A stretch of DNA of 64,000 nucleotides, from NCBI RefSeq assembly GCF_002858675.1, contig NZ_PJZF01000015.1:59846-123845 (forward strand), written 5' to 3'. The position numbers and the translations under genes are program-made. Origin of the DNA: Chimaeribacter californicus (lineage in GTDB: Bacteria; Pseudomonadota; Gammaproteobacteria; Enterobacterales; Enterobacteriaceae). How positions within the stretch are numbered: the stretch's first letter is position 1; each line of letters begins with the position of its first letter. The notes below the pieces were generated by a model. That model was not told where the DNA came from. It was given only the letters and a program-made list of their open reading frames with translations, and did no database searches. Shown here one piece after another: positions 9,766 to 20,547 of this stretch.

Positions 9766-11936
9766 GTTTTGACAACGCAGCGGCCCGGCCGCCGGAAGTG
9801 CTGGACGCGGGCCTGCCGCCGGAGGCGGCGTTCCGCTTTGCCTTGCGGCCGGACGGGGTTGGGGTGATCACCCTGGATGTGCCGGGCGAAAAGATGAATA
9901 CGCTGAAAGCGGCGTTTGCCGAACAGCTGGCGCAGGTGCTGAAACAGGCGCAGGCCGAACCGGGGTTGCAGGGGCTGGTGATCATCTCCGGCAAGCCTGA
10001 CTCCTTTATTGCCGGGGCGGACATCAGCATGATCGCCGCCTGCCATACGGCGGGGGAGGCGACCCGGCTGGCGAAAAAAGGGCAGATGGCGATGGCGCAG
10101 ATTGCCGGTTTCCCGGTGCCGGTGGCCGCCGCGATCAACGGCGCGTGTCTGGGCGGCGGGCTGGAGCTGGCGCTGGCGTGCCATTACCGCGTCTGTTCGC
10201 TGGAAGACAACACCCGGCTCGGCCTGCCGGAAGTGCAGCTCGGCCTGCTGCCCGGTTCCGGGGGCACCCAGCGGCTGCCGCGGCTGGTGGGCGTCAGCAA
10301 GGCGCTGGATATGATCCTCACCGGCCGCCACCTGCGGGCGCGACAGGCGCTGAAGATGGGGCTGGTGGATGAGGCGGTGCCGGTGTCTATTCTGCTGGAG
10401 AGCGCGGCCGCGCTGGTTAAACGCGGCTGGCGGCCCTCGCGGCCGCTGCCCTGGCAGGAGCGGCTGATGGGCGGCCCGCTGGGCAAGGCGCTGCTGTTCC
10501 CGATGGTGCGCAAGAAAACCCTGGCTAAAACCCACGGCAACTACCCGGCCCCGGAAAGGGTGCTGGCGGTGGTGCGCAAAGGGCTGGATGAAGGCAGCAC
10601 CAGCGGTTATTCCGCAGAGGCGCGGGCATTTGGCGAACTGGCGATGACGCCGGAATCCGCCGCGCTGCGCAGCCTGTTTTTTGCCTCGACTGCCCTGAAA
10701 AAAGCACGCGGCAGCGACGCGGAACCGGCCACGGTGGCGCGGGTCGGGGTGCTGGGCGGCGGGCTGATGGGCGGCGGCATCGCCTGCGTGACCGCCACCC
10801 GTGCCGGGCTGCCGGTGCGGATAAAAGACATCAGCCAGGAGGGGATCGGCCACGCGCTGAGAGCCACCTGGGAGACGCTGGGCAAACAGGTGAAGCGCAA
10901 ACGAATCACCGCCGGGCAGCGTAACCGGCAGATGCAGCTGATCACCGGCAGCACCCGGTATCAGGGCTTCGCCCATGTTGACCTGGTGATTGAAGCGGTG
11001 TTTGAGGATCTGGCGCTGAAACAGCAGATGGTGGCCGAGGTGGAGCAGCACGCCGCGCCGCATACCATTTTTGCCTCCAACACCTCGTCCCTGCCGATTG
11101 CGCAGATTGCCGCGCAGGCACAGCGCCCGCAGCAGGTGATTGGCCTGCACTATTTCAGCCCGGTCGAGAAAATGCCGCTGGTGGAAGTCATTCCCCATAC
11201 CGGCACGGATGCGCGCACGCTCGCCACCACCGTTCGGCTGGCGCAACAGCAGGGCAAAACGGCGATTGTGGTGGCCGACCGCGCCGGGTTTTACGTCAAC
11301 CGCATCCTTGCCCCTTATATCAATGAGGCGGCGCGCTGTTTGCTGGAAGGTGAGCCGATGGAGCGCATCGACCGGGCGCTGGTGAACTATGGTTTCCCGG
11401 TCGGGCCGATCATGCTGCTCGACGAAGTGGGGATTGATGTCGGCACCAAAATTATTCCGGTGCTGGTGCGGGAGCTGGGGCCGCGCTTTGCCGCGCCGGA
11501 GGCGTTTGACGCGGTGCTGAAAGATGGCCGCAAAGGGCGCAAGAACGGCCGCGGGTTCTACCTCTATTCCGGTGGGGGCAAAAGCAAAAAGCCTGACCCC
11601 TCGCTCTACACGCTGTTGGGCGTGACGCCGAAGCCGGTGTTTACGGAGCCGCAACTGGCCGAGCGCTGCGTAATGATGATGCTGAATGAGGCGGTGCGCT
11701 GCCTGGATGAGCAGGTGATTCACAGCGCGCGTGACGGCGATGTCGGTGCGGTGTTCGGCATCGGTTTTCCGCCATTCCTCGGCGGCCCGTTCCGCTACCT
11801 TGACCGGCTTGGTGCTGCCGAGGCGGTCAGCCGCCTGCGGGCGCTGGAAGCACGCTTCGGCGAGCGCTTTGCTCCCTGCGAACGGCTGGTCGCCATGGCC
11901 GAAGCGCAGCAGAGGTTCTATCCCCCGGAAGCCTGA
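9762..11936 (+). CDS. fadJ: Multifunctional fatty acid oxidation protein FadJ
   Basis: Alpha-subunit of 724 residues with enoyl-CoA hydratase, 3-hydroxyacyl-CoA dehydrogenase and epimerase activities. The N-terminal crotonase domain carries the oxyanion/glutamate motifs [28 protein letters not shown] and [14 protein letters not shown]. The NAD-binding domain begins at [18 protein letters not shown] near residue 328. The catalytic histidine lies in [18 protein letters not shown]. The four-base overlap with fadI indicates coupled synthesis. Slightly longer than E. coli FadJ because of an N-terminal extension of about ten residues. Confidence 0.96.
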   Translation: MSFDNAAARPPEVLDAGLPPEAAFRFALRPDGVGVITLDVPGEKMNTLKAAFAEQLAQVLKQAQAEPGLQGLVIISGKPDSFIAGADISMIAACHTAGEATRLAKKGQMAMAQIAGFPVPVAAAINGACLGGGLELALACHYRVCSLEDNTRLGLPEVQLGLLPGSGGTQRLPRLVGVSKALDMILTGRHLRARQALKMGLVDEAVPVSILLESAAALVKRGWRPSRPLPWQERLMGGPLGKALLFPMVRKKTLAKTHGNYPAPERVLAVVRKGLDEGSTSGYSAEARAFGELAMTPESAALRSLFFASTALKKARGSDAEPATVARVGVLGGGLMGGGIACVTATRAGLPVRIKDISQEGIGHALRATWETLGKQVKRKRITAGQRNRQMQLITGSTRYQGFAHVDLVIEAVFEDLALKQQMVAEVEQHAAPHTIFASNTSSLPIAQIAAQAQRPQQVIGLHYFSPVEKMPLVEVIPHTGTDARTLATTVRLAQQQGKTAIVVADRAGFYVNRILAPYINEAARCLLEGEPMERIDRALVNYGFPVGPIMLLDEVGIDVGTKIIPVLVRELGPRFAAPEAFDAVLKDGRKGRKNGRGFYLYSGGGKSKKPDPSLYTLLGVTPKPVFTEPQLAERCVMMMLNEAVRCLDEQVIHSARDGDVGAVFGIGFPPFLGGPFRYLDRLGAAEAVSRLRALEARFGERFAPCERLVAMAEAQQRFYPPEA

Positions 11937-12008
11937 ACGCCCCGGAAAGGTAAAGATCGCCCGGCAGGCAGAACGCTAATTCAGCGTTTTACCGGGTATT
12001 TCATTGGT

Positions 12009-12030
12009 TTTTGTGATGCAGATCACTGGC
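12009..12030. promoter_or_regulatory. CRP-like site in the fadJ-sixA gap
   Basis: TGTGATGCAGATCACT matches the CRP consensus TGTGA-N6-TCACA at nine of ten half-site bases. It lies 350 bases before sixA. The whole gap 11937-12379 (443 bases) has no credible gene of its own, so it looks like a promoter plus long leader for sixA. Confidence 0.6.
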
Positions 12031-12164
12031 TGAGGGTTGAGGATGGCCTAACGCTGTACACGTTATGAGCAGAGGACTACCGTAAAAAGAGCGACCACGA
12101 AAAGTGAACCAGAATTTTACAAAACTTTTCGAGAGGTTACGGCATTCAATAAGATGTTGAATTG

Positions 12165-12180
12165 CTGGTTAAGTAACCAG
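12165..12180. repeat. Perfect inverted repeat upstream of sixA
   Basis: CTGGTTA-AG-TAACCAG, seven-base arms with a two-base spacer, in the sixA leader. It has the form of a dimeric regulator operator, but I cannot name the protein. Confidence 0.45.
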
Positions 12181-12379
12181 TGCCGCACGGGCTGACCCCG
12201 GGTTGCTCTAAAAAACAGCATTTTCTTTGTGAGAACTTTCAGGCAAAATGCCCGGCCGCCATAAGAGAGAGACGGCGCGTTATCGTTATCAGGTTGCCCC
12301 GGGGAGACTGGGGAAGTCAGCGATACAGCACGCGACGCGTTTCTGTATGGCGTTATTTTGTCAACAAAAACGGTGCAAT

Positions 12380-12862
12380 ATGCAAGTTTTGATTATGCGT
12401 CACGGTGAGGCCGCCCTTGAGGCCGCCAGCGATTCGGTAAGGCCGCTTACCCAGTGTGGCCGTGATGAGTCCCATCAGATGGCGGTCTGGCTGAACGGCA
12501 AACCGCTGGATATTGACCGGGTACTGGTCAGCCCTTATCTGCGGGCCGAACAAACCCTCGCGACCCTGCGCAGTGCGCTGACCCTGCCGGAAGGCGAGGA
12601 AGTGCTGCCGGAACTCACGCCGGGTGGGGATGCGGCGCTGGTAGCCTGCTATTTACAGGCGCTGGCGAAAGAGGGCGTCTCTGCGGCGCTGGTGGTCTCC
12701 CACCTGCCGCTGGTCGGTTACCTGGTGGCGGAACTCTGCCCCGGCGAATGCCCGCCGATGTTCGCGACCTCTGCGGTTGCCGGCATCACGCTGGATGCCG
12801 CCAGCGGCAAAGGCACCTTTGACTGGCAGCTCAGCCCCGCTCAGGTCATGGCCAAAGCCTGA
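12380..12862 (+). CDS. sixA: Phosphohistidine phosphatase SixA
   Basis: Cytoplasmic phosphohistidine phosphatase of 160 residues. The histidine phosphatase signature LIMRHGEA places the catalytic histidine at residue 8; the second conserved histidine is in VVSHLPLVGYLV. In E. coli SixA removes phosphate from ArcB and from the nitrogen PTS protein NPr. The ATG at 12380 starts at the conserved N-terminus MQVLIMRHG. The frame stays open 132 bases further upstream, but that extension has no family resemblance. No strong ribosome site precedes the start, so translation may be weak or leader-controlled. Confidence 0.93.
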   Translation: MQVLIMRHGEAALEAASDSVRPLTQCGRDESHQMAVWLNGKPLDIDRVLVSPYLRAEQTLATLRSALTLPEGEEVLPELTPGGDAALVACYLQALAKEGVSAALVVSHLPLVGYLVAELCPGECPPMFATSAVAGITLDAASGKGTFDWQLSPAQVMAKA

Positions 12863-12895
12863 TTGCCCGGCCGGTCTGCCCGGCCGCGGTAACCC

Positions 12896-13426
12896 TTACT
12901 CCGCCAGCTCCACCAATACCAGCAGCGCCGCATCGCCGCCGAACGCTTTCGGTGCCTGATGGAACGCCAGCACATCCGGGTGCTGCGCCAGCCACAGCGG
13001 CGTCTGCTGTTTCAGAATATGCTTGCCGTGCCCATGCATCACGCAGGCGCAGTGAACGTGCTCCCGCCGGCAGGCCGCAATCAACGCCCCCAGTTCCTGT
13101 TTCGCCTCATGCTGCGTCAGCCCGTGCAGGTCAAGGAACAGATCCGGCGAATAGTCGCCGCGCCGTAATTTCTTCGCCTCAAAATGATCCACCCCCGGCC
13201 GCACGTAGCGCATCGGGCCGTCACTCTCCAGCAACGGCTGGAACTCATCCGAGAAATAGTAGGTCGCGTCGATCTGTTCCTGCATCAGCCGCTTCGGGGC
13301 GGGCGCCTTTACTTTCGGGCGGGGCTTCGGGTGCACTTTCGTGTCATGGTGCAGCCGTTTGGTGCCCGCCAGGGTCTCACGGAACAGCTGCTGCTCCTCA
13401 CTGCTGAGCGGATATCGTTTTTTCAT
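12896..13426 (-). CDS. smrB: Ribosome rescue endonuclease SmrB
   Basis: Smr-domain nuclease of 176 residues (formerly YfcN) that cleaves mRNA between collided ribosomes. The N-terminal segment [19 protein letters not shown] is the helical ribosome-binding extension. The Smr core shows DLHGLT and [18 protein letters not shown], the catalytic and RNA-contact motifs, and ends [12 protein letters not shown]. It is divergent from prmB and convergent with sixA, as in E. coli. The stop lies 33 bases from the sixA stop. Confidence 0.95.
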   Translation of the reverse strand: MKKRYPLSSEEQQLFRETLAGTKRLHHDTKVHPKPRPKVKAPAPKRLMQEQIDATYYFSDEFQPLLESDGPMRYVRPGVDHFEAKKLRRGDYSPDLFLDLHGLTQHEAKQELGALIAACRREHVHCACVMHGHGKHILKQQTPLWLAQHPDVLAFHQAPKAFGGDAALLVLVELAE

Positions 13427-13619
13427 ACGGTGGTCGTCGTGAAAGAGTGTGATAAAAAAGTTAACCCCAGTTTACCTATTCCGGCATAAAAAGTCCGGCC
13501 TGCCGCTTCGCTATCCTTTGGCTGTGACTATAGCTGCTGATTTGTCGCCGGCTTCATGGCACACTAGACGGCATTTTGTAAGGCGGCGGCACACGCCCGC
13601 CGCAGCGTGGGAGAACACC

Positions 13620-14552
13620 TTGGACAAGATTTTCGTCGACGAAGCCGTCAGCGAGCTGCATACCATTCAGGATATGCTGCGCTGGGCCGTCAGCCGCTTC
13701 AACGCGGCTAACATTTATTACGGCCACGGCACCGATAACGCCTGGGACGAGGCGGTGCAGTTGGTGCTGCCGAGCCTCTACCTGCCGATGGACATCCCGG
13801 CGGACATGCACACCGCGCGCCTGACCTCCAGCGAGCGCCAGCGCATTGTTGAGCGGGTGATCCGCCGCGTGAATGAGCGCGTGCCGGTGGCCTACCTCAC
13901 CAACAAAGCCTGGTTCTGCGGCCTGGAGTTCTATGTGGATGAGCGCGTGCTGGTGCCGCGTTCACCGATTGGTGAGCTCATCGACAACCGCTTCAACGGC
14001 CTGATCGCTGACGCCCCGCGCCATATTCTCGACATGTGCACCGGCAGCGGCTGCATCGCCATCGCCTGCGGTTACGCCTTCCCGGATGCGGAAGTGGACG
14101 CAGTGGACATCTCCGAAGACGTATTGGCCGTCACCGAGCGCAATATCCAGGAGCACGGCGTGGAGAACCAGGTGACGCCGATCCGTTCCGACCTGTTCCG
14201 CGCCCTGCCGGCGCTGAAGTATGACCTGATCGTCACCAACCCGCCGTATGTGGATGAAGAGGACATGGCCGACCTGCCGGACGAGTTCCGCTTTGAGCCG
14301 GAACTGGGCCTGGCAGCGGGCAGCGACGGCCTGAAACTGGTGCGCCGCATCCTGGCCTGCGCGCCGGACTACCTCAGCGAGCAGGGCGTGCTGATTTGTG
14401 AAGTCGGCAACAGCATGGTGCACCTGATGGATCAGTACCCGGACATCCCGTTCACCTGGCTGGAGTTTGACAACGGCGGCGACGGCGTCTTTATGCTGAC
14501 CCGGCAACAGCTGCTGGATTGCCACGCACACTTCGCGATGTACCGCTCGTAA
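13620..14552 (+). CDS. prmB: Ribosomal protein uL3 N5-glutamine methyltransferase PrmB
   Basis: SAM-dependent methyltransferase of 310 residues that methylates a glutamine of ribosomal protein L3. The SAM-binding motif [20 protein letters not shown] and the glutamine methylase motif [12 protein letters not shown] are intact. The TTG at 13620 is chosen: it follows GGGAG at normal spacing, gives the conserved N-terminus [20 protein letters not shown], and yields exactly the usual family length. An ATG at 13449 would add 57 unlike residues covering the promoter region. Confidence 0.94.
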   Translation: MDKIFVDEAVSELHTIQDMLRWAVSRFNAANIYYGHGTDNAWDEAVQLVLPSLYLPMDIPADMHTARLTSSERQRIVERVIRRVNERVPVAYLTNKAWFCGLEFYVDERVLVPRSPIGELIDNRFNGLIADAPRHILDMCTGSGCIAIACGYAFPDAEVDAVDISEDVLAVTERNIQEHGVENQVTPIRSDLFRALPALKYDLIVTNPPYVDEEDMADLPDEFRFEPELGLAAGSDGLKLVRRILACAPDYLSEQGVLICEVGNSMVHLMDQYPDIPFTWLEFDNGGDGVFMLTRQQLLDCHAHFAMYRS

Positions 14553-14637
14553 CCACGGGCCTGCCGCGCCGGGCACCTTCACCCGGCGCGGCCTCTTTCA
14601 AGCATTCAGATAACCAAGACAACGGTAAGGAGCCGTG

Positions 14638-15723
14638 ATGGCAGGGAACAGTATTGGGCAATTTTTCCGCGTCACCACCTTTGGTGAATCCCATGGCGTC
14701 GCGCTGGGCTGCATTATCGACGGGGTGCCGCCCGGCATCCCTATCACCGAGGCCGACCTCCAGCACGATCTGGATCGCCGCCGCCCCGGCACCTCCCGCT
14801 ACACCACCCAGCGCCGCGAGCCGGATCAGGTCAAAATTCTCTCCGGCGTCTTTGAGGGCGTCACCACCGGTACCAGCATCGGCCTGCTGATCGAAAATAC
14901 CGACCAGCGCTCGCAGGACTACAGCGCCATTAAAGACGTGTTCCGTCCCGGCCATGCTGACTACACCTACGAACAGAAATATGGCCTGCGCGACTACCGC
15001 GGCGGCGGCCGCTCCTCGGCGCGTGAAACCGCGATGCGCGTGGCGGCCGGGGCGATCGCCAAAAAATACCTGCAGATGAAACATGGCGTGCAGGTGCGCG
15101 GCTATCTGGCGCAGATGGGCGACGTCTGCTGTGAGCTGAAGGAGTGGGATCAGGTAGAACAGAACCCGTTCTTCTGCCCCGATCCGGCCAAGCTGGAAGC
15201 ACTGGACGAACTGATGCGCGCGCTGAAAAAAGAGGGCGACTCCATCGGGGCCAAAGTCACGGTGGTGGCGGAGAACGTCCCGGCCGGGCTGGGCGAGCCG
15301 GTATTTGACCGGATTGATGCCGATCTGGCCCACGCGCTGATGAGCATCAACGCGGTTAAAGGGGTGGAGATTGGCGACGGCTTTGAGGTGGTGACCAAAC
15401 GCGGCAGCGAAAACCGTGACGAAATCACCCCGGGCGGTTTCCAGAGCAACCACGCGGGCGGCGTGCTGGGCGGCATCAGCAGCGGCCAGCCGGTGATTGC
15501 GCACCTGGCGCTGAAACCGACCTCCAGCATTATGGTGCCGGGCCGCACCATTAACCGGCAGGGCGAGGCGGTGGAGATGGTGACCCGTGGCCGCCACGAC
15601 CCGTGCGTCGGCATCCGGGCGGTGCCGATTGCTGAGGCGATGATGGCGATTGTGCTGATGGACCACCTGCTGCGCCAGCGTGCGCAGTGCGCGGATGTCA
15701 CGACTTCTGTTCCACGTTGGTAA
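14638..15723 (+). CDS. aroC: Chorismate synthase AroC
   Basis: Last enzyme of the shikimate pathway (361 residues); converts 5-enolpyruvylshikimate-3-phosphate to chorismate using reduced FMN. Family signatures include [17 protein letters not shown] near the N-terminus, the [19 protein letters not shown] segment and [17 protein letters not shown] near the C-terminus. Start ATG at 14638 follows TAAGGAG; the GTG three bases earlier is less likely. Two bases separate it from mepA, so aroC, mepA and yfcA are probably one transcript. Confidence 0.97.
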   Translation: MAGNSIGQFFRVTTFGESHGVALGCIIDGVPPGIPITEADLQHDLDRRRPGTSRYTTQRREPDQVKILSGVFEGVTTGTSIGLLIENTDQRSQDYSAIKDVFRPGHADYTYEQKYGLRDYRGGGRSSARETAMRVAAGAIAKKYLQMKHGVQVRGYLAQMGDVCCELKEWDQVEQNPFFCPDPAKLEALDELMRALKKEGDSIGAKVTVVAENVPAGLGEPVFDRIDADLAHALMSINAVKGVEIGDGFEVVTKRGSENRDEITPGGFQSNHAGGVLGGISSGQPVIAHLALKPTSSIMVPGRTINRQGEAVEMVTRGRHDPCVGIRAVPIAEAMMAIVLMDHLLRQRAQCADVTTSVPRW

Positions 15724-15724
15724 C

Positions 15725-16567
15725 ATGATGAGCAAGCCCCTTCTTGCCGCACTTATAGGCGGCCTGGCGCTTCTCACGGCGCTGCCCGCCATGGCGCTGA
15801 CGCCGTGGCAGCAACTCACGCACCCGGTGGCCGGGTCGCCGCAGGCGATCGGCAGTTATGCCAACGGCTGTATTGTTGGTGCGCGGCCGCTGCCGTTGCA
15901 GTCACCCGATTATCAGGTGATGCGCCCGGACCAGCGCCGCTACTTCGGCCACCCGCACCTGCTGGACTTCATCGGCCGCCTGAGCAACCAGGCGCACCAG
16001 CGCGGGCTGGGCACGGTGCTGATTGGCGACATGGGCATGGCGGCCGGCGGCCGGTTCAGCAGCGGCCATGCCAGCCACCAGTCGGGGCTGGACGTCGACA
16101 TCTGGCTGCAACTGCCGAAACAGCGCTGGACGCCGCAACAATTGCTGAAGCCGCAGCCGATCGATCTGGTCTCCGCTGACGGTAAACAGGTGGTGAGCCG
16201 CCAGTGGCAGCCGCAGATTGAGCAGCTGATCAGGATGGCCGCGGAAGATAACCAGGTGGCGCGCATTTTCGTTAATGCCGCCATCAAAAAGCGCCTGTGT
16301 GCTGATGCAGGCAGCGACCGCGCCTGGCTGAACAAGGTGCGGCCGTGGTTCGCCCATCGCGCCCATATGCACGTGCGGCTTTACTGCCCGCCGGACAGCC
16401 TCGAGTGCCAGGATCAGGCCCCGCCACCGCCGGGTGACGGCTGCGGCGCGGAGCTGGAAAGCTGGTTCCTGCCGCCGAAACCGTCCACCGGCAAGCCGGG
16501 TAAAGCCGTGCCGCCACCGTTGCCGCCCTCCTGTCAGGCCTTGCTGGATAACCATTTCGGAGAGTAA
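15725..16567 (+). CDS. mepA: Penicillin-insensitive murein endopeptidase MepA
   Basis: Periplasmic LAS-type zinc peptidase (280 residues) that cuts DD and LD peptide cross-links in murein. A signal peptide ends near LPAMA. Zinc and catalytic motifs are [20 protein letters not shown] (ligands H and D) and the C-terminal [10 protein letters not shown]. The conserved start of the mature domain, [20 protein letters not shown], and the RYFGHP segment are present. Two adjacent ATGs (15725, 15728) are possible starts; both lie right after the aroC stop. Confidence 0.95.
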   Translation: MMSKPLLAALIGGLALLTALPAMALTPWQQLTHPVAGSPQAIGSYANGCIVGARPLPLQSPDYQVMRPDQRRYFGHPHLLDFIGRLSNQAHQRGLGTVLIGDMGMAAGGRFSSGHASHQSGLDVDIWLQLPKQRWTPQQLLKPQPIDLVSADGKQVVSRQWQPQIEQLIRMAAEDNQVARIFVNAAIKKRLCADAGSDRAWLNKVRPWFAHRAHMHVRLYCPPDSLECQDQAPPPPGDGCGAELESWFLPPKPSTGKPGKAVPPPLPPSCQALLDNHFGE

Positions 16568-16569
16568 TC

Positions 16570-17373
16570 ATGGAAGGTATGCTTCTCGGGCCGGAGATGC
16601 TCGGCATCCTGTTTGCCGTGGCGTTACTGGCAGGGTTTATTGATTCGATCGCCGGCGGCGGCGGGCTGCTGACTGTCCCGGCGCTGCTGGCGGTGGGCGT
16701 GCCGCCTGCGCAGGCGCTGGCCACCAATAAGTTGCAGTCGGTGGGCGGCTCGTTTTCCGCCAGCCTCTACTTTGTGCGCCGGGGGGCGGTGAAGCTGGGC
16801 GAGCAGAAGCTCACCATCCTGCTGACCTTTATCGGCGCGATGACCGGGGCGATCATGGTGCAGCATATGCGCGCCGACGTGCTGCGGCAAATTTTGCCGC
16901 TGCTGGTGGTGGGCATCGGCCTCTACTTCCTGCTGACGCCGCGGTTGGGCGAGGAGGAGCGGGCGCAGCGCCTCACCGGCCTGGCGTTCGGGCTGGTGGC
17001 CGGGGGCTGCGTCGGCTTTTATGACGGCTTCTTCGGGCCGGGGGCCGGGTCATTTTACGCCCTGGCTTATGTGACGCTCTCCGGCTTTACGCTGGCGAAA
17101 GCCACCGCCCACGCCAAGGTGCTGAACTTCACCTCCAACGCCGGGGGCCTGCTGCTGTTTATCCTCGGCGGCAAGGTCATCTGGGGGATCGGGCTGGTGA
17201 TGCTGGTGGGGCAGGTGCTCGGCGCGCGGCTCGGTGCGCACATGGTGCTGACCCGCGGGCAAAAACTGATCCGCCCGATGATAGTGCTGGTGTCACTGGT
17301 GATGAGCGGCAAACTGCTGTATGACAATCACGGCCCGGAAATCCAGCACTGGCTGGCGCTGCACCTGACGTAA
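16570..17373 (+). CDS. yfcA: TSUP family membrane transporter YfcA
   Basis: Inner-membrane protein of 267 residues with about eight helices, of the TauE/SafE/TSUP sulfite or organosulfur exporter family. The duplicated family motif appears as FIDSIAGGGGLLTVPALLAV near residue 20 and GFYDGFFGPGAGSFYALAYV in the second half. Its substrate is not established. It starts two bases after the mepA stop; after it a GGGCCGG/CCGGCCC inverted repeat at 17409-17439 with a long loop may act as a weak terminator. Confidence 0.9.
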   Translation: MEGMLLGPEMLGILFAVALLAGFIDSIAGGGGLLTVPALLAVGVPPAQALATNKLQSVGGSFSASLYFVRRGAVKLGEQKLTILLTFIGAMTGAIMVQHMRADVLRQILPLLVVGIGLYFLLTPRLGEEERAQRLTGLAFGLVAGGCVGFYDGFFGPGAGSFYALAYVTLSGFTLAKATAHAKVLNFTSNAGGLLLFILGGKVIWGIGLVMLVGQVLGARLGAHMVLTRGQKLIRPMIVLVSLVMSGKLLYDNHGPEIQHWLALHLT

Positions 17374-17454
17374 CGATTCAGAAAAAGTGCGGCTTGCCTT
17401 TTTCCACAGGGCCGGTAGGGTTATCGCCTTTTCCGGCCCCTTACTTTTTACGAC

Positions 17455-18024
17455 ATGACCATGATGAACACGACCCAGGCAGAGACCACACACCACTATC
17501 CGCAGTTGATCGAGATCTTTAACCACTGCTTCAGCGACGAGTTCAATACCCGGCTGGTGCGCGGCGAGGGCGAGCCGATCTACCTGCCCGCAGACGATCA
17601 GATCCCTTACCACCGCATCGAGTTTGCCCACGGCTACTACGCCAGCGCGCTGCATGAGATCTCCCACTGGTGCATCGCCGGGGAGGCGCGGCGTCAGCAG
17701 GTTGATTTCGGCTACTGGTACTGCCCGGACGGGCGCGACGCCCAGACCCAGTCTGAATTTGAACAGGTCGAGATCAAGCCCCAGGCGCTGGAGTGGATGT
17801 TCTGCGTGGCGGCAGGCTTCCCGTTTAATGTCAGTTGTGACAATCTGAGCGGCGATGTGGAGCCGGATCGCATTGCGTTCCAGCGCAAAGTGCGCGAACG
17901 GGTGCTGCACCTGCTGGCGGAAGGCATCCCGGCGCGACCGGCGCGCTTTATTAACGCGTTACATTCGTTTTACAATACGCCAACGCTGACCGCAGAGCAC
18001 TTCCCCTACCCGGAAGATCTCTGA
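17455..18024 (+). CDS. epmC: EF-P post-translational hydroxylase EpmC
   Basis: Non-haem iron enzyme of 189 residues (formerly YfcM) that hydroxylates the beta-lysylated lysine of elongation factor P, the last step after EpmA and EpmB. The metal-binding stretch SALHEISHWCIAGEARRQ (HExxH-like) and the conserved DFGYWYCPDGRDAQTQSEFE are present. Three in-frame ATGs (17455, 17461, 17464) are possible and none has a strong ribosome site; the later ones fit the usual length better. yfcL follows as in E. coli. Confidence 0.92.
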   Translation: MTMMNTTQAETTHHYPQLIEIFNHCFSDEFNTRLVRGEGEPIYLPADDQIPYHRIEFAHGYYASALHEISHWCIAGEARRQQVDFGYWYCPDGRDAQTQSEFEQVEIKPQALEWMFCVAAGFPFNVSCDNLSGDVEPDRIAFQRKVRERVLHLLAEGIPARPARFINALHSFYNTPTLTAEHFPYPEDL

Positions 18025-18062
18025 GCGCAGCATTCGCCCCGATTGATGAATGAGGAAGAGTG

Positions 18063-18344
18063 ATGATCGCTGAATTTGAAGCGCGTATTCTGGCGCTGAT
18101 TGATGACATGGTGGACCGCGCCAGTGACGATGAACTGTTTGCGGGCGGTTACCTGCGCGGTCATCTGACCCTGGCGGTGGCGGAAGCCGAAGAGAACGGC
18201 GAGCATACGCCGCAGGCGCTGAAACAGCGCGTTGAAATCAGTCTGAACAAGGCGATCCATGCCGGTGAACTGGCCCCGCGCGATCAGGTGCTGGTGCAGG
18301 CGATGTGGGACAATCTCTACCATCAGGCGAAGCTCGAATCCTGA
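18063..18344 (+). CDS. yfcL: YfcL family protein, function unknown
   Basis: Small acidic, mostly helical protein of 93 residues matching E. coli YfcL ([20 protein letters not shown] and [20 protein letters not shown]). No catalytic motif is seen. The ATG at 18063 follows AGGAAGAG; the GTG just before it is an alternative. It is 38 bases after epmC and ends before a strong terminator, so it is likely cotranscribed with epmC. Confidence 0.88.
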   Translation: MIAEFEARILALIDDMVDRASDDELFAGGYLRGHLTLAVAEAEENGEHTPQALKQRVEISLNKAIHAGELAPRDQVLVQAMWDNLYHQAKLES

Positions 18345-18368
18345 TCCGGCAGTTGAACATACCTGAAC

Positions 18369-18396
18369 AAAGGGCCTCATGATGAGGCCCTTTTTC
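18369..18396. terminator. Intrinsic terminator between yfcL and mnmC
   Basis: AAAGGGCCTCAT/ATGAGGCCCTTT, a twelve-base near-perfect palindrome followed by T residues. The convergent genes on both sides can use it. Confidence 0.9.
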
Positions 18397-18425
18397 ATGG
18401 CGCGAAGGTCAGGGGCGGGCGGCGA

Positions 18426-20444
18426 TCAGTCCGCATCACCCACCGGGCGGCCCTTCAGCAGCTTCCTGACCCAGAACCGGTTCGGGTTGAGCGCGGCCAG
18501 AATATCGGCCGGGCAGGGCAGCGGCTCGCCGTGGATCTGGGCCGCCAGGATCTCGGCGGCCAGCGGGGCGGTGCTCAGGCCGCGCGCGCCCAGTGCGCCG
18601 AGCAGGTAAAGGTTGGCATAGCCCGGCGCGTTCACAATGGGTGCACTGGCGACCAGCTGGCGCGGCAGGTCAGCGTAGGCGGCCAGCGTGGCCGCAAAGT
18701 CCGGTGCCTGCCCGATCACCGGCAGATGGTCGCGGGTGGCGCAGCGCACGCCGCTGCGCGCCATACCGGCGGAGACATCCACCTCGTGCGGCCAGGCGCT
18801 CTCCGGCAGGCAGTCGATCAGCCGCTGGCGGTTCTGCTGCTGCTCCTCAATACGGTAGCCGGTGTCGGTGTCGCCGCGCTGATAGCTTGCGCCGATGCAG
18901 TGCTGCCCCTGGGCATCGGCCGGGGTCAGGTAGCCGTTATAGCAGAGCACCTGTTGCAACGCACTGAGCGCCGGGGTGGTTGGGATGTGTGACACCTGGC
19001 CGCGCACCGGGTAAGCGGGCAGCGGGATAAAGTCGGTCAGCTGGTGGCCGTTGGCCAGCACCAGCGTGGCGTACTGCGCGGTGGTGCCGTTGGCGAACTG
19101 CAACTGCCAGCCGCTGCCCTCCGGCGTCAGCCTCTGCAGGCGGTGGCTGAAGGCCAGCGTCACGCCGCGCTCACCCAGCCAGCCCAACAGCGAGCGGGTC
19201 AGCTGCGCCGGGCAGAGCCAGCCGCCCAGCGGATAACGCACGCCGCCGCAGCCGGTTTCCACGCCGCTGTGGCGCGCCATCGCCTCCACATCCTGCGGTT
19301 GCGCCAGCGCCTGCGGCCAGCCGCCCGCCAGCAGCGTGCCGATTTTGCGCGCGCTTTTGTCGTCATAGGCCAGCTGGCCGACGCCGCCCCATTCGCCGTC
19401 AAACGCCACGCCCTGCGCCGCCAGCTCAGAATAGTGGCGGCGGGCGAAGGTAAAGGCGGCGGCGAAGAACTGCTCGAACGCGTCCTGGCGGCCGGTCAGC
19501 GCCGGGTAGACCGCCCCCTGCCGGTTACCGGAGGCACCGTGCGCCGCCTCGCTCTCTGCGCAATAGAGCGTGACGCGGCTGCCGCGCTGCCACAGCGCCA
19601 GTGCCAGCATCGCGCTGGCAACGCCGCCGCCGATAATCGCCACCTCAGCGGGGTGATCTGCCGCCGGGCGGGCGTACCAGGGCGCGGCTAACGGGGCGGC
19701 GGGCTGTTCACCCATCACGCCCGCGAGCATTTCGCGCTTCTGGCCGAACCCTTTGACCTTCTGCACCGCAAACCCGGCCTGCTGCAACCCGCGCCGCACA
19801 AAGCCCGCCGCCGTAAAGGTGGCGAAAGTGCCGCCGGGGCGCGCCAGCCGCGCCATCGCTCCAAACAGCGTCTCTGACCACATATCCGGGTTTTTGGCAG
19901 GCGCGAACCCGTCAAGGAACCAGGCATCCACCTGATTTTCCAGGCTGCTGTCCGCCTGCGCAAACCACTGGTTGGCATCCCCGAACCAGAGATCCAGCGT
20001 TACGGCACCGCCGGCCAGCAGCAGGCGGTGGCAACCGGCGAACGGCAACGGCCACTGGTCGCGCAGCGCCTGCGCGTAGGCGGCCAGCTCCGGCCAGCGC
20101 GCGTGGGCGGCCGCCAGATCGTCTACCGACAGCGGGAACTTCTCCACGCTGATAAAGTGCAGCTGTTGCAGCACCGCGTCCGGGTTCTCCCGGCGGAACT
20201 GGTCAAACGCCTGCCACAGCGTCAGGAAATTGAGGCCGGTACCGAAGCCGGTCTCAGCCACGATGCAGCGGCGGCGCGGATGGTCAGAAAAACGGGCCGG
20301 GAAACCGTTGCTGTGCAGAAAAACATGGCGTGTTTCCGCCAGCCCATCCTGGTTGGAAAAGTAGACGTCATCGAACTGTTGCGAAACAGGTGTACCCTGT
20401 TCATTCCAGCTCAGGCTGGCCGGTTGGATAGGGGGGTGATTCAC
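18426..20444 (-). CDS. mnmC: Bifunctional tRNA mnm5s2U34 modification enzyme MnmC
   Basis: Two-domain enzyme of 672 residues completing wobble uridine modification begun by MnmEG. The N-terminal methyltransferase half has the SAM motif [18 protein letters not shown] and the [18 protein letters not shown] segment. The C-terminal FAD oxidoreductase half starts with the dinucleotide fold [18 protein letters not shown] and removes the carboxymethyl group. Family length matches (about 668). It diverges from fabB across a 166-base promoter region. Confidence 0.95.
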   Translation of the reverse strand: MNHPPIQPASLSWNEQGTPVSQQFDDVYFSNQDGLAETRHVFLHSNGFPARFSDHPRRRCIVAETGFGTGLNFLTLWQAFDQFRRENPDAVLQQLHFISVEKFPLSVDDLAAAHARWPELAAYAQALRDQWPLPFAGCHRLLLAGGAVTLDLWFGDANQWFAQADSSLENQVDAWFLDGFAPAKNPDMWSETLFGAMARLARPGGTFATFTAAGFVRRGLQQAGFAVQKVKGFGQKREMLAGVMGEQPAAPLAAPWYARPAADHPAEVAIIGGGVASAMLALALWQRGSRVTLYCAESEAAHGASGNRQGAVYPALTGRQDAFEQFFAAAFTFARRHYSELAAQGVAFDGEWGGVGQLAYDDKSARKIGTLLAGGWPQALAQPQDVEAMARHSGVETGCGGVRYPLGGWLCPAQLTRSLLGWLGERGVTLAFSHRLQRLTPEGSGWQLQFANGTTAQYATLVLANGHQLTDFIPLPAYPVRGQVSHIPTTPALSALQQVLCYNGYLTPADAQGQHCIGASYQRGDTDTGYRIEEQQQNRQRLIDCLPESAWPHEVDVSAGMARSGVRCATRDHLPVIGQAPDFAATLAAYADLPRQLVASAPIVNAPGYANLYLLGALGARGLSTAPLAAEILAAQIHGEPLPCPADILAALNPNRFWVRKLLKGRPVGDAD

Positions 20445-20529
20445 GCGCGATACTCATGGCTCAAGGGTTGCGGGGGAGTTTAACGGCGCCGCCACGCCGG
20501 TGCAAATTTGCATATAATAAGCAGACTGT

Positions 20530-20546
20530 TGCTGATCGGACTTGTT
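20530..20546 (+). promoter_or_regulatory. FadR-like activator site of fabB
   Basis: TGCTGATCGGACTTGTT matches 11 of 15 defined bases of the FadR consensus. It lies one base upstream of the FabR palindrome, where FadR activates unsaturated fatty acid synthesis in E. coli. Confidence 0.75.
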
Positions 20547-20547
20547 C

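Noticed and set aside
9618..11723. Minus-strand open frame of 701 codons
   Set aside because: Lies wholly antisense to fadI/fadJ, His/Arg/Gln-rich as expected for a high-GC shadow frame, no recognisable domain.
12248..12379. N-terminal extension of sixA
   Set aside because: Not related to the family; SixA begins at the conserved MQVLIMRHG.
13449..13619. N-terminal extension of prmB from an upstream ATG
   Set aside because: The TTG at 13620 has a good ribosome site and gives the exact family length; the extension is not protein-like.
14491..15819. Minus-strand open frame of 442 codons
   Set aside because: Antisense to aroC, a fully conserved gene; no signal of its own.
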